From positions 38,186,501 to 38,250,500 of the forward strand of contig NC_050098.1 in NCBI RefSeq assembly GCF_902167145.1: DNA of 64,000 bases, written 5' to 3'. This DNA is from Zea mays. Its lineage: Eukaryota > Streptophyta > Magnoliopsida > Poales > Poaceae. A model generated the notes under the pieces. That model searched no databases. It was not told the DNA's origin and saw only the letters and a list, made by a program, of their open reading frames with translations. This document shows positions 10,466 through 20,681 of the stretch, piece by piece; positions within the stretch are counted from its first letter, which is position 1; each line of letters opens with the position of its first letter. The position numbers were made by a program, and so were the translations under genes.

Positions 10466-11727
10466 TGAGAGCACCTAGAGGGGGGGGGGTGAATAGGTGA
10501 TCCTGTAAAATTCAAACTTACAGCCACAAAAACTTTGTTAAGCGTTAGCACAGTTGATGCCAAGTGGCTAAGGCGAAGATCTTGCACAAGATGATAATCA
10601 CAAGAGGTTCAACACAGGGAAGACACAGTGATTTATCCCGTGGTTCGACCAAGTACAAAACTTGCCTACTCCACGTTGTGGTGTCCCAACGGACGAGAGT
10701 TGCACTCAACTCCTCTCAAGTGATCCAATGATCAACTTGAATACCACAGTGTTATGCTTTTCTTCTCAATATCCCGTTTGCGAGGAATCTCCACAACTTG
10801 GAGCCTCTCGCCCTTACACTTGAGATTCACAAAGAAATACGGAGTAAGGAGGGAACTAGCAACGCACACAAGACTCAAAATCAGAGTAACAACACGCACA
10901 CAAGCAGCAACAAGAGCTCGCAACACAACTCAAAGAGTTCACAACTCCACAAGAGCTCTATATGCTATCACAATGAAACGAATGCGAGAGATCGATGTCT
11001 TGGTGCTTAGAAATGATGTAGTAATGCTTGGTATACTCCTCCATGCGCCTAGGGGTCCCTTTTATAGCCCCAAGGCAGCTAGGAGCCGTTGAGAACAAAT
11101 CTGGAAGGCCATCCTTGCCTTCTGTCGTCGGGCGCACCGGACAGTCCGGTGCACACCGGACAGTGTCCGGTGCCTGATTCCTTTCCTTAAATGGCGAAGC
11201 CGACCGTTGCAGATCTGGGAGCCGTTGGCGCACCGGACATGTCCGGTGCACACTGGACAGTTTGGTGCCCCCTTCCGACCGTTGGCTTGGCCACGTGTCG
11301 CGCGCAGAATCCGCGGCCGACCGTTGGCCTGGCTGACCGTTGGCTCACCGGACAGTCCGGTGCACACCGGACAGTCCGGTGAATTTTAGCCGTACGCCGT
11401 CAGCAAATTCCCGAGAGCGGCCTCTTCGGCCGAGGCAGCCTGGCGCACCGGACACTGTCCGGTGCACCACCGGACAGTCCGGTGCCCCAGACCGAAACAG
11501 CCTCTTGGCTGTACACAGCCAACTCTCTTCTTTTCTTCTTCTTCTTGTTTCTAATACTTAGACAAGTATATTAGTACACAAAACCAATGTACTAAGACTT
11601 AGAAACATACCTTTGCTCTAGATTTGCACTTTGTTCATCCATGGGCATTGATTCACATTTAAGCACTTGTGTTGACACTCAATCACCAAAATACTTAGAA
11701 ATGGCCCAAGGGCACATTTCCCTTTCA
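10466..11727 (-). repeat. 3' LTR of the Opie-like element (1262 bp)
   Basis: Plus-strand left end TGAGAGCACC, right end CCCTTTCA. It contains the CACCGGACAGTCCGGTG palindrome cluster (about 11137-11485) and a TATA box on the minus strand at 11059-11066. Four extra Gs in a G run near 10478-10490 explain the whole length difference from the 5' LTR. Confidence 0.95.
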
Positions 11728-12498
11728 ATCTCCCCCTTTTTGGTGATTTATGCCAACACAACATAAAGCAACTAGAACAAGTGCAAAATCAACTCAAATT
11801 GATTTTGATTCAATTTTGGCATATATGGATCATCCTTTGCCACCACTTGGTTTGTTTTTGCAAATCAACCACAAAATCCTATCTCTAAGTCAAATCCACT
11901 TGTAGAGACATAAAAAGAGGTTTTCCAAAGAAAATTGATTCATGATTCAAAAACTCCCCCTTTTTCCCATAATCCACACTTCTCCACACAAGAAACCAAC
12001 TTTTGACAAAAGAGACAATGCAAGTTTTGACAACACAAAAGCTCTAATCTACTTTTTCAAAATTTCTCAAGTGGTAGCTGATCCATTTATCACTTTGGCC
12101 TTTATTTTCTCCCCCTTTGGCATCAAGCACCAAAACGGGATCAATCTTGGCCCCTTAACCCCATTGCCACACCAAAATCTTCAATTAAGAGCAAATAGGC
12201 AATAAGAGTTTAAAGATGAACTTGGAATAAGTTACCCTCTCATCGGAGTGCAGTGGAAGTCTTTCATGGTCCAAGTCCACTTTTTCCCTTTCAATCCTCC
12301 TTCGAGACTAAATCATCAACTCAAGCACTTGGTTAGTCTCAAAGGGTCAAGTTGTAACACATCTCCCCCTACACATGTGCATCACTTTGCAACAGACTTG
12401 TGAGGTCCAGGGAGTGTTTGTACAACTTGAGCACCATAATAAGCAACAAAATGCAGAAAGGAACATGATCAAAAGCATAAATACAAGTATGCTATAAT
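11728..12498 (-). other. Opie-like 3' non-coding region with multiple polypurine tracts
   Basis: On the minus strand, GGGGGAGA-type tracts occur near 12361-12370, 12109-12117, 11952-11962 and directly next to the LTR at about 11729-11740. No ORF is supported. Confidence 0.75.
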
Positions 12499-15400
12499 TC
12501 AATCCAAGTTCCGCGAATCTAAGACATTTAGCTCACTACGCAGCCTGCAAAAGGTCTTCTCATCTAGAGGCTTGGTAAAGATATCGGCTAGCTGGTTCTC
12601 GGTGCTAACATGAAACACTTCGATGTCTCCCTTTTGCTGGTGGTCTCTCAAAAAGTGATGCCGGATGTCTATGTGCTTTGTGCGGCTGTGCTCAACAGGA
12701 TTTTCCGCCATGCGGATAGCACTCTCATTATCACATAGGAGTGGGACTTTGCTCAGATTGTAGCCAAAGTCCCGGAGGGTTTGCCTCATCCAAAGCAGTT
12801 GCGCGCAACACTGTCCTGCGGCAACGTACTCGGCCTCAGCAGTGGATAGGGCAACGGAGGTTTGTTTCTTAGAGTTCCACGACACCAGGGACCTTCCTAA
12901 GAATTGGCACGTCCCTGATGTACTCTTCCTATCGACCTTACATCCAGCATAGTCGGAGTCTGAGTATCCAACCAAGTCAAAGGTAGACCCCTTTGGATAC
13001 CAGAGCCCGAAGCAAGGCGTAGCAACTAAATATCTCAGAATTCGCTTCACCGCCACTAAGTGACACTCCTTAGGATCGGATTGAAATCTAGCACACATGC
13101 ATACACTAAGCATAATATCCGGTCTACTAGCACACAAGTAAAGCAAAGAACCTATCATGGACCGGTATGCTTTTTGATCAACGGACTTACCTCCTTTGTT
13201 GAGGTCGGTGTGTCCGTCGGTCCCCATCGGAGTCTTTGCGGGCTTGGCGTCCTTCATCCCAAACCGCTTCAGCAAGTCTTGTGTGTACTTTGTTTGGGAG
13301 ATGAAGGTGCCGTCCTTGAGTTGCTTCACTTGGAACCCAAGGAAGTAGTTCAACTCGCCCATCATCGACATCTCGAATTTCTGCGTCATCACCCTGCTGA
13401 ACTCTTCACAAGACTTTTGGTTAGTCGAACCAAATATTATGTCATCGACATAAATTTGGCACACAAACAAATCACCATCACATGTCTTAGTGAACAGAGT
13501 TGGATCGGCTTTCCCAACCTTGAAAGCATTAGCAAGTAAAAAGTCTCTAAGGCATTCATACCATGCTCTTGGGGCTTGCTTAAGTCCATAGAGCACCTTA
13601 GAGAGCTTACACACATGGTCGGGGTACCGTTCATCCTCGAAGCCAGGGGGTTGCTCCACGTACACCTCCTCCTTGATTGGCCCGTTTAGGAAAGCGCTCT
13701 TCACATCCATTTGGAACAACCTGAAAGAATGGTGAGCGGCATATGCTAGCAAGATACGAATTGATTCTAGCCTAGCCACAGGAGCAAACGTCTCCTCAAA
13801 GTCCAAACCTGCGACTTGGGCATAACCTTTTGCCACAAGTCGAGCCTTGTTCCTTGTCACCACCCCGTGCTCGTCCTGTTTGTTGCGGAACACCCACTTG
13901 GTTCCCACAACATTTTGCTTGGGACGAGGCACCAGTGTCCAAACTTCATTGCGCTTGAAGTTGTTGAGCTCCTCCTGCATGGCCAACACCCAGTCCGGAT
14001 CTAGCAAGGCCTCCTCTACCCTGAAAGGCTCAATAGAAGAGACAAAAGAGTAATGCTCACAAAAATTAACTAATCGAGATCGAGTAGTTACTCCCTTGCT
14101 AATGTCACCCAAAATTTGGTCGACGGGATGATCCCGTTGAATCATCGCTCGAACTTGGGTTGGAGGTGCCGGTTGCGTTTCTTCCTCCATTACTTGATCA
14201 TCTTGTGCTCCCTCTTGATCACACGCCTCCTTTTGATGAACCTGTTCATCATCTTGAGTTGGGGGATGCACCGTTGTTCAGGAAGAAGGTTGATCACGTT
14301 CATCTTGTTCCTGTGGCCGTACTTCTCCAATCGCCATGGTTCGTATAGCGGCCGTCGGAACATCTTCTTCATCTACATCATCACAATCAATAACTTGCTC
14401 TCTTGGAGAGCCATTAGTCTCATCAAATACAACGTCACTAGAGACTTCAACCAAACCCGATGATTTGTTGAAGACTCTATACGCCTTTGTATTTGAGTCA
14501 TAACCTAACAAAAACCCTTCTACAGCTTTTGGAGCAAATTTAGAATTTCTACCTTTCTTCACTAGAATGTAGCATTTGCTTCCAAAAACACGAAAGTAGG
14601 ATACATTGGGTTTGTTACCGGTTAGTAGCTCATACGAAGTCTTCTTGAGGAGGCGATGAAGGTAGACCCTGTTAATGGCGTGGCAAGCTGTGTTCACGGC
14701 TTCCGACCAGAAACACTCGGGGGTCTTGAATTCTCCAAGCATCGTCCTCGCCATATCGATTAGCGTCTTGTTCTTCCTCTCTACCACACCATTTTGCTGT
14801 GGTGTGTAGGGAGCGGAGAACTCGTGCTTGATCCCTTCCTCCTCAAGGAACTCCTCCACTTGAAGGTTCTTGAACTCGGACCCGTTGTCGCTCCTTATCT
14901 TCTTCACCTTGAGCTCAAACTCATTTTGAGCTCTCCTGAGGAAGCGCTTGAGGGTCCCTTGGGTTTCAGACTTATCCTGCAAAAAGAACACCCAAGTGAA
15001 GCGGGAAAAGTCATCAACAATAACTAGACCATACTTACTTCCTCCTATGCTCAGATAAGCGACGGGTCCGAAGAGGTCCATATGCAGCAGCTCCAGAGGT
15101 CTTGAAGTGGTCATCACATTCTTGCTGTGATGCGCTCCTCCCACTTGTTTACCTGCTTGACAAGCTGCACAAGGTCTATCTTTTTCGAATTGCACGTTAG
15201 TCAAACCTATCACGTGTTCTCCCTTTAGAAGCTTGTGAAGGTTCTTCATTCCCACATGTGCTAAGCGGCGATGCCACAGCCAGCCCATGCTAGTCTTAGC
15301 TATTAAGCATGCATCTAGACCGGCTTCTTCTTTTGCAAAATCAACTAAATAAAGTTTGCCGTCTAATACACCTTTAAAAGCTAGTGAACCATCACTTCTT

Positions 15401-15705
15401 CTAAAGACAGACACATCTACATTTGTAAATAGACAGTTATACCCCATGTTGCATAATTGACTAACAGATAGCAGATTATATCCAAGAGACTCTACTAAAA
15501 ACACATTAGAGATAGAGTGCTCATTAGAAATTGCAATTTTACCTAACCCTTTTACCTTGCCTTGATTCCCATCACCGAATACAATTGAATCTTGGGAATC
15601 CTTATTCTTGACGTAGGAGGTGAACATCTTCTTCTCTCCCGTCATATGGTTTGTGCATCCGCTGTCGATAATCCAGCTTGAACCCCCGGATGCATAAACC
15701 TGCAA
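12499..15705 (-). pseudogene. Opie-like pol polyprotein (protease, integrase, reverse transcriptase, RNase H) with one in-frame stop
   Basis: One frame of 1069 codons is broken only by a TGA at 14280-14278. The aspartic protease motif WIIDSGCTNHM is at about residues 11-21. The integrase HHCC finger (HRRLAHVGMKNLHK... CAAC) is near 145-185, and the DDE core follows with MDLFGPV, RSDNGSEF and QQNGVVERKN. After the stop come reverse transcriptase ([31 protein letters not shown]) and copia RNase H ending [13 protein letters not shown]. Domain order PR-IN-RT-RH defines Ty1/copia. The stop falls in the variable linker between integrase and RT, so both halves look otherwise intact. Pol frame differs from gag frame; the first pol codons follow a TTTGCCTTGCAG tract that resembles a 3' splice site. 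Without readthrough this copy cannot make full-length polymerase. Confidence 0.92.
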
Positions 15706-15712
15706 GGCAAAT

Positions 15713-18106
15713 TTAGGCTTGGGACTTAGGTACCCAACTCTTGTTGGGTCCTACAAGGTTAGTGCAAATATCCTTAGGGACCCAGATGCAAGTTTTGTCT
15801 CCCTTGCATTTTGCCCCTAACTTCCTAGCAACTATCTTCCTATCCTTTCTACAAATAGCAAAGGAAGCATTTAGGGCATGATAAATTGTAGAAGGTCCAT
15901 GAACTTTCCTATGAGTATTAACAACATTTCTCCTAGACATATTGTGAATAACATTACTTCTACCAACCTTTCTATCATGCACAATATGAGAACTAGAAGC
16001 AGTCATAGCATAAGAATCATAAGCATGTGAATCAAAAGTATCATAACTTCTAAAAGCATTTCTAGAATTTTTCCTATCATGATACAAAAAGGCATGGTTC
16101 TTTTTAGCACTAGTAGCCATAGGGGCCTTCCCTTTCTCCTTAGCGAGAATGGGAGCCTTATGGCTTGTTAAGTTCTTGGCTTCCCTTTTGAAGCCAAGTC
16201 CATCCTTAATTGAGGGATGTCTACCAATCGTATAGGCATCCCTTGCAAATTTTAATTTATTAAATTCGCTTTTGCTAGTCTTAAGTTGGGCATTAAGACT
16301 AGCCACTTCATCATTCAAATTACAAATTGAGACTAGGTGTTCACTACAAGTATCAACATCGAAATCTTTACACCTAGTGCAAATCTCAACATGTTCTACA
16401 CAAGAATTTTTACTAGCTACTTCTAGTTTAGCATTTAAGTCATCATTAACACTCTTTAAAGTAGTAATGGTTTCATGATAAGAAGATAATTCACTAGAAA
16501 GCACTTCATTTCTTTTAACTTCTAAAGCATAAGAATTTTGTGCACTAACAAATTTATCATGCTCATCATACAACAAATCCTCTTGCTTTTCTAAAAGTCT
16601 ATCCTTTTCATTCAAGGCATCAATTAATTCATTGATTTTATCAATTTTATTTCTATCCAATCCCTTGAACAAACTAGAGTAATCTATTTCATCATCACTA
16701 GACTCATCGTCACTAGAAGAATCATAAGTGACATCATTACGAGTGATTACCCTCTTCTCTCTTGTCATGAGGCAAGTGTGACGCTCGTTGGGGAAGAGGG
16801 ATGACTTGTTGAATGCAGTGGCGGCGAGTCCCTCATTGTCGGAGTCAGACGAGGAGCAGTCCGAATCCCACTCCTTGCCAAGATGAGCCTCGCCCTTTGC
16901 CTTCTTATAATTCTTCTTCTTCTCCCTCTTGTTCCCTTGGTCCTGATCACTATCATTGTCGGGACAGTTAGCAATAAAATGACCAAGCTTACCGCATTTG
17001 AAGCACGAACGCTTCCCTTTGGCTTTGGTCTTGCTTGGCTGTCCCTTGCGACCTTTAAGCGCCGTCTTGAATCTTTTGATGATGAGGGCCATCTCTTCAT
17101 CATTAAGTCCGGCCGCCTCAATTTGTGCCACCTTGCTTGGTAGTGCCTCCTTGCTTCTCGATGCCTTGAGAGCAATGGGTTGAGGCTCATGGATTGGACC
17201 GTTCAACGCGTCATCGACGTACCTCGCCTCCTTGATCATCATCCGCCCGCTTACAAATTTTCCAAGAATTTCTTCGGGCGACATTTTGGTGTACCTGGGG
17301 TTCTCACGAATGTTATTCACCAAATGAGGATCAAGAATGGTAAAGGACCTTAGTAATAGTCGGACGACGTCGTGGTCCGTCCATCGCGTGCTTCCATAGC
17401 TCCTTATTTTGTTGATAAGGGTCTTGAGCCGGTTGTATGTTTGGGTTGGCTCCTCGCCCCTTATCATCGCAAACCTTCCAAGCTCGCCCTCCACCAACTC
17501 CATTTTAGTGAGCATGGTGATGTCGTTCCCCTCGTGTGAAATCTTGAGGGTGTCCCATATCTGCTTGGCATTGTCCAAGCCGCTCACCTTATTGTACTCG
17601 TCCCTGCACAAGGAAGCTAGCAACACAGTAGTAGCTTGTGCATTTTTATGAATCTGTTCATTAATAGACATAGGGCTATCCGTACTATCAAAGTGCATTC
17701 CACTCTCTACAATCTCCCATATGCTAGGATGGAGAGAGAACAAGTGAGTACGCATTTTGTGGCTCCAAAATCCGTAGTCCTCTCCATCAAAGTGAGGAGG
17801 CTTGCCAAGTGGAATGGGGAGCAAATGCGAATTTGAACTTTGCGGAATACGAGAATAGTCAAAAGAAAAGTTCGAATTAACCGGTTTTCTTTTCTCGTAG
17901 TCGTTGTGGTCGTCGTCCTTTTGGGAGGAGGAAGACTCGTCGCTGTCGTAGTAGACGATCTCCTTGATGCGCCTTGTCTTCTTCTTCTTCCCATCTTTTC
18001 GTCTATGGCCCGAGCCAGAGTCGTTGGACTTGTCATCCTTTGGCTCGTTGACGAAAGACTCCTTCTCCTTATCGTTGATCACGATTCCCTTCCCCTTAGG
18101 ATCCAT
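15713..18106 (-). CDS. Opie-like gag, intact (797 aa)
   Basis: The frame starts ATG 18106, 36 nt after the primer site, and ends TAA 15715-15713. The N-terminus is Lys/Ser-rich and charged. The retrotransposon gag core follows (residues about 95-310, with KPPHFDGEDYGFWSHKMRTH and LVEGELGRFAMIRGEEPTQT). A CCHC zinc knuckle CFKCGKLGHFIANC lies near 367-380. A Ser/Asp-rich acidic part and a long coiled coil follow (about 480-620), then a basic tail. Gag packages the genomic RNA into particles. At 797 residues it is long, as is typical of Sireviruses. No stop or frameshift is present, in contrast to all other gag genes here. It remains potentially translatable and could serve other copies in trans. 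Confidence 0.93.
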   Translation of the reverse strand: MDPKGKGIVINDKEKESFVNEPKDDKSNDSGSGHRRKDGKKKKTRRIKEIVYYDSDESSSSQKDDDHNDYEKRKPVNSNFSFDYSRIPQSSNSHLLPIPLGKPPHFDGEDYGFWSHKMRTHLFSLHPSIWEIVESGMHFDSTDSPMSINEQIHKNAQATTVLLASLCRDEYNKVSGLDNAKQIWDTLKISHEGNDITMLTKMELVEGELGRFAMIRGEEPTQTYNRLKTLINKIRSYGSTRWTDHDVVRLLLRSFTILDPHLVNNIRENPRYTKMSPEEILGKFVSGRMMIKEARYVDDALNGPIHEPQPIALKASRSKEALPSKVAQIEAAGLNDEEMALIIKRFKTALKGRKGQPSKTKAKGKRSCFKCGKLGHFIANCPDNDSDQDQGNKREKKKNYKKAKGEAHLGKEWDSDCSSSDSDNEGLAATAFNKSSLFPNERHTCLMTREKRVITRNDVTYDSSSDDESSDDEIDYSSLFKGLDRNKIDKINELIDALNEKDRLLEKQEDLLYDEHDKFVSAQNSYALEVKRNEVLSSELSSYHETITTLKSVNDDLNAKLEVASKNSCVEHVEICTRCKDFDVDTCSEHLVSICNLNDEVASLNAQLKTSKSEFNKLKFARDAYTIGRHPSIKDGLGFKREAKNLTSHKAPILAKEKGKAPMATSAKKNHAFLYHDRKNSRNAFRSYDTFDSHAYDSYAMTASSSHIVHDRKVGRSNVIHNMSRRNVVNTHRKVHGPSTIYHALNASFAICRKDRKIVARKLGAKCKGDKTCIWVPKDICTNLVGPNKSWVPKSQA

Positions 18107-18142
18107 CTCTTCGGGCGGTTAGTCCCTTTCTTGAAGAGAACG

Positions 18143-18154
18143 GCTCTGATACCA
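18143..18154 (-). other. Primer binding site of the Opie-like element
   Basis: Minus strand TGGTATCAGAGC, an exact complement of the initiator Met tRNA 3' end, lies two bases from the LTR end. Confidence 0.9.
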
Positions 18155-18156
18155 AT

Positions 18157-19414
18157 TGAGAGCACCTAGAGGGGGGTGAATAGGTGATCCTGTAAAATTC
18201 AAACTTACAGCCACAAAAACTTTGTTAAGCGTTAGCACAGTTGATGCCAAGTGGCTAAGGCGAAGATCTTGCACAAGATGATAATCACAAGAGGTTCAAC
18301 ACAGAGAAGACACAGTGATTTATCCCGTGGTTCGGCCAAGTACAAAACTTGCCTACTCCACGTTGTGGTGTCCCAACGGACGAGAGTTGCACTCAACTCC
18401 TCTCAAGTGATCCAATGATCAACTTGAATACCACAGTGTTATGCTTTTCTTCTCAATATCCCGTTTGCGAGGAATCTCCACAACTTGGAGCCTCTCGCCC
18501 TTACACTTGAGATTCACAAAGAAATACGGAGTAAGGAGGGAACTAGCAACGCACACAAGACTCAAAATCAGAGTAACAACACGCACACAAGCAGCAACAA
18601 GAGCTCGCAACACAACTCAAAGAGTTCACAACTCCACAAGAGCTCTATATGCTATCACAATGAAACGAATGCGAGAGATCGATGTCTTGGTGCTTAGAAA
18701 TGATGTAGTAATGCTTGGTATACTCCTCCATGCGCCTAGGGGTCCCTTTTATAGCCCCAAGGCAGCTAGGAGCCGTTGAGAACAAATCTGGAAGGCCATC
18801 CTTGCCTTCTGTCGTCGGGCGCACCGGACAGTCCGGTGCACACCGGACAGTGTCCGGTGCCCGATTCCTTTCCTTAAATGGCGAAGCCGACCGTTGCAGA
18901 TCTGGGAGCCGTTGGCGCACCGGACATGTCCGGTGCACACCGGACAGTCCGGTGCCCCCTTCCGACCATTGGCTTGGCCACGTGTCGCGCGCAGAATCCG
19001 CGGCCGACCGTTGGCCTGGCTGACCGTTGGCTCACCGGACAGTCCGGTGCACACCGGACAGTCCGGTGAATTTTAGCCGTACGCCGTCAGCAAATTCCCG
19101 AGAGCGGCCTCTTCGGCCGAGGCAGCCTGGCGCACCGGACACTGTCCGGTGCACCACCGGACAGTCCGGTGCCCCAGACCGAAACAGCCTCTTGGCTGTA
19201 CACAGCCAACTCTCTTCTTTTCTTCTTCTTCTTGTTTCTAATACTTAGACAAGTATATTAGTACACAAAACCAATGTACTAAGACTTAGAAACATACCTT
19301 TGCTCTAGATTTGCACTTTGTTCATCCATGGGCATTGATTCACATTTAAGCACTTGTGTTGACACTCAATCACCAAAATACTTAGAAATGGCCCAAGGGC
19401 ACATTTCCCTTTCA
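18157..19414 (-). repeat. 5' LTR of the Opie-like element (1258 bp)
   Basis: Ends TGAGAGCACC and CCCTTTCA on the plus strand. Nearly identical to the 3' LTR: differences seen near 18306, 18335, 18861, 18944, 18950-18951 and 18967, all transitions. It carries the same palindrome cluster (about 18828-19172). Confidence 0.95.
18746..18753 (-). promoter_or_regulatory. TATA box of the Opie-like 5' LTR
   Basis: Minus strand TATAAAAG in CTTGGGGCTATAAAAGGGAC, downstream of the palindromic repeats. It is the likely core promoter for the genomic RNA; the same site occurs at 11059-11066 in the 3' LTR. Confidence 0.75.
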
Positions 19415-19751
19415 GTTTCCCACATCGAAGGAGGCGGTGCCAGAGGAGTCGACGTAGGTGTCGCTAGTGGTCTTCCAGGTGCAATGCTGGTGTTGGCTAA
19501 GTCTCTTGTGAGGGAGTCTATGCCATCAGCCATCCCGGGGCTTCTCCGGGGCATGGGGTGCCATGAGTGGCATGATTGTGGTTGCTTTGTCTCTGCCTCC
19601 TACGATGAGAAGGGCGGCGATGGGAGCTAGGACGCTCGAGAGGGACATGCGGGAGGAGTATCATGTCGTACTCAATGTCGAGTGACATGAACTCCAAACT
19701 CCCGAACCTGATCACTGTCACAAGCTTGAGTGGATGGTGGAAACCTGCCAT
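19415..19751 (-). pseudogene. gypsy-A gag, N-terminal fragment
   Basis: ATG at 19751-19749 opens a frame with VIRFGSLEFMSLDIEYDMIL, which matches the start of gypsy-D gag (VLRFGSLEFMSLDGSYDLIL at 57386 onward). It lies 40 nt downstream of the primer site. The frame later drifts and ends at the Opie-like insertion at 19414. The rest of gag continues at 10465. Confidence 0.8.
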
Positions 19752-19792
19752 CTAGAGTCTTGGTGGGAACTAAAAGTGTTTCACATGACAAG

Positions 19793-19810
19793 CCCCTACC
19801 TGGCAGGCCA
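19793..19810 (-). other. Primer binding site of gypsy-A
   Basis: Minus strand TGGCCTGCCAGGTAGGGG, two bases after the LTR end. It equals the gypsy-D primer site (TGGCGCGCCAGGTAGGGG at 57298) except for two bases, which supports the family link. The priming tRNA was not identified. Confidence 0.75.
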
Positions 19811-19812
19811 AC

Positions 19813-19836
19813 TGTTGGTGTTTGGACCATGGGTCC
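19813..19836 (-). repeat. gypsy-A 5' LTR, short inner piece
   Basis: 24 bp of LTR (minus end CCAACA at 19813) left of the zeon-like insertion. Its last five bases GGTCC (19832-19836) are one copy of the target duplication repeated at 27222-27226. Confidence 0.85.
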
Positions 19837-20518
19837 TGTTGGGGACTTGTTCTCAAATGCTAAGAGTTAAGAACAAGGCAACATGAAAAGTGTTAAATGT
19901 TAAAGTCCTTCGTCCTTCGAGACTCTATTTCCCTTCGGATATAATGAATTCCGGACGAAGGTTATGAAGGAAAAACCTTCATAAGAACAATAAATGATGA
20001 GGGAGAATTCATATACGAAATACGAAAAATAATATAAACATTATCATCAACTTATTTCTATTTGCATTACCATATCCATAATAACAAATTATAGATGTAC
20101 CTTCGGTTTGACGGAAAGTAAGGGTACAGGCGTGATGCAAAAAGCGAGTGCCAAGTCAGCGTGAACAGTATGAGGATACTGTTCACCTATTTATAAGCAC
20201 GGGACGCAGCCCATGTAAAATTACACCCATGCCCTTTACATTTGTTAATAACTCTATAGTAACTCTTCGAGGTCTAATTTGCCTTTTCATCTTTAAGTCG
20301 GTTCCCCTTTTCTACTGCCATGCCGAAGCTTTCCTGCGCACAGCTTCGTGATTTCCTTGTCCTTCGTCGTAACCACCTTTCGTCTCGCTCAGGCTTCGTC
20401 CTGACTATGCTCTATATGCTCATGATCCGAATCCAAAGAAACTTGTTCACATATTTTACTTGGAAAACATTGTCAAATTATGTTTTTGAGGACCTTCGGA
20501 AGCCGAAGGCCCCCAACA
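19837..20518 (-). repeat. 3' LTR of the zeon-like element (682 bp)
   Basis: Plus-strand ends TGTTGGGGAC and CCCCCAACA, rich in CCTTCG motifs. Minus-strand TATA at 20188-20195. It retains a 26-bp inverted repeat (20161-20186) of which 20 bp are missing from the 5' LTR. Confidence 0.92.
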
Positions 20519-20531
20519 GTAGCCCCTCGCA
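20519..20531 (-). other. Polypurine tract of the zeon-like element
   Basis: Minus strand GCGAGGGGCTAC directly abuts the 3' LTR. The cinful-like element has GAAGGGGCTAC in the same place (45554 onward). Confidence 0.7.
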
Positions 20532-20673
20532 ATATTAATTTATTAGAATGATGAATTTATATTACGACATGGACGAAGGCCTTAAGCCGAAGGTCCGAAA
20601 AAACACCTTCCCTTTGCTAGAATAGCAATAGTCACTGACAAGCGGGACCATCCAGCTCTCAACACGCTAGGCG

Positions 20674-20681
20674 TATAAATA
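20674..20681 (+). promoter_or_regulatory. TATA box of the antisense gene in the zeon-like element
   Basis: TATAAATA in GGCGTATAAATAAGAACTC, 145 bp upstream of the ATG at 20826 and outside the LTR. The cinful-like element has TATATAAA at 45812 in the same relative place, and both are followed by a similar block (CACCACGGATTCATTTGGCA here, TACCACGGCATTCATTGCTA there). Conservation of TATA plus downstream block supports a real plus-strand promoter. Confidence 0.65.

Larger units (their letters stand above)
10466..19414 (-). mobile_element. Young Opie-like Sirevirus (Ty1/copia), complete, 8949 bp
   Basis: LTRs at 10466-11727 and 18157-19414 differ by about seven substitutions plus a G-run length change (10 versus 6 G). 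A perfect 5-bp target duplication GTTTC flanks it (10461-10465 and 19415-19419). Primer site, a full-length gag, pol with a single in-frame stop, and polypurine tracts are all in place. It is inserted in gypsy-A gag. The small LTR divergence implies insertion roughly 0.2 million years ago at the usual grass rate. It is the most intact element in the window. Confidence 0.95.

Noticed and set aside
13060..13539. Plus-strand ORF of 159 codons opposite the Opie-like reverse transcriptase
   Set aside because: It mirrors the conserved RT coding on the minus strand; no independent motif, promoter or homolog in the other Sireviruses was seen.
12499..14271. Treating the 590-codon downstream half of the Opie-like pol as a separate gene
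   Set aside because: It is in frame with the upstream half and separated by one TGA; the apparent start is a GTG, not an ATG.
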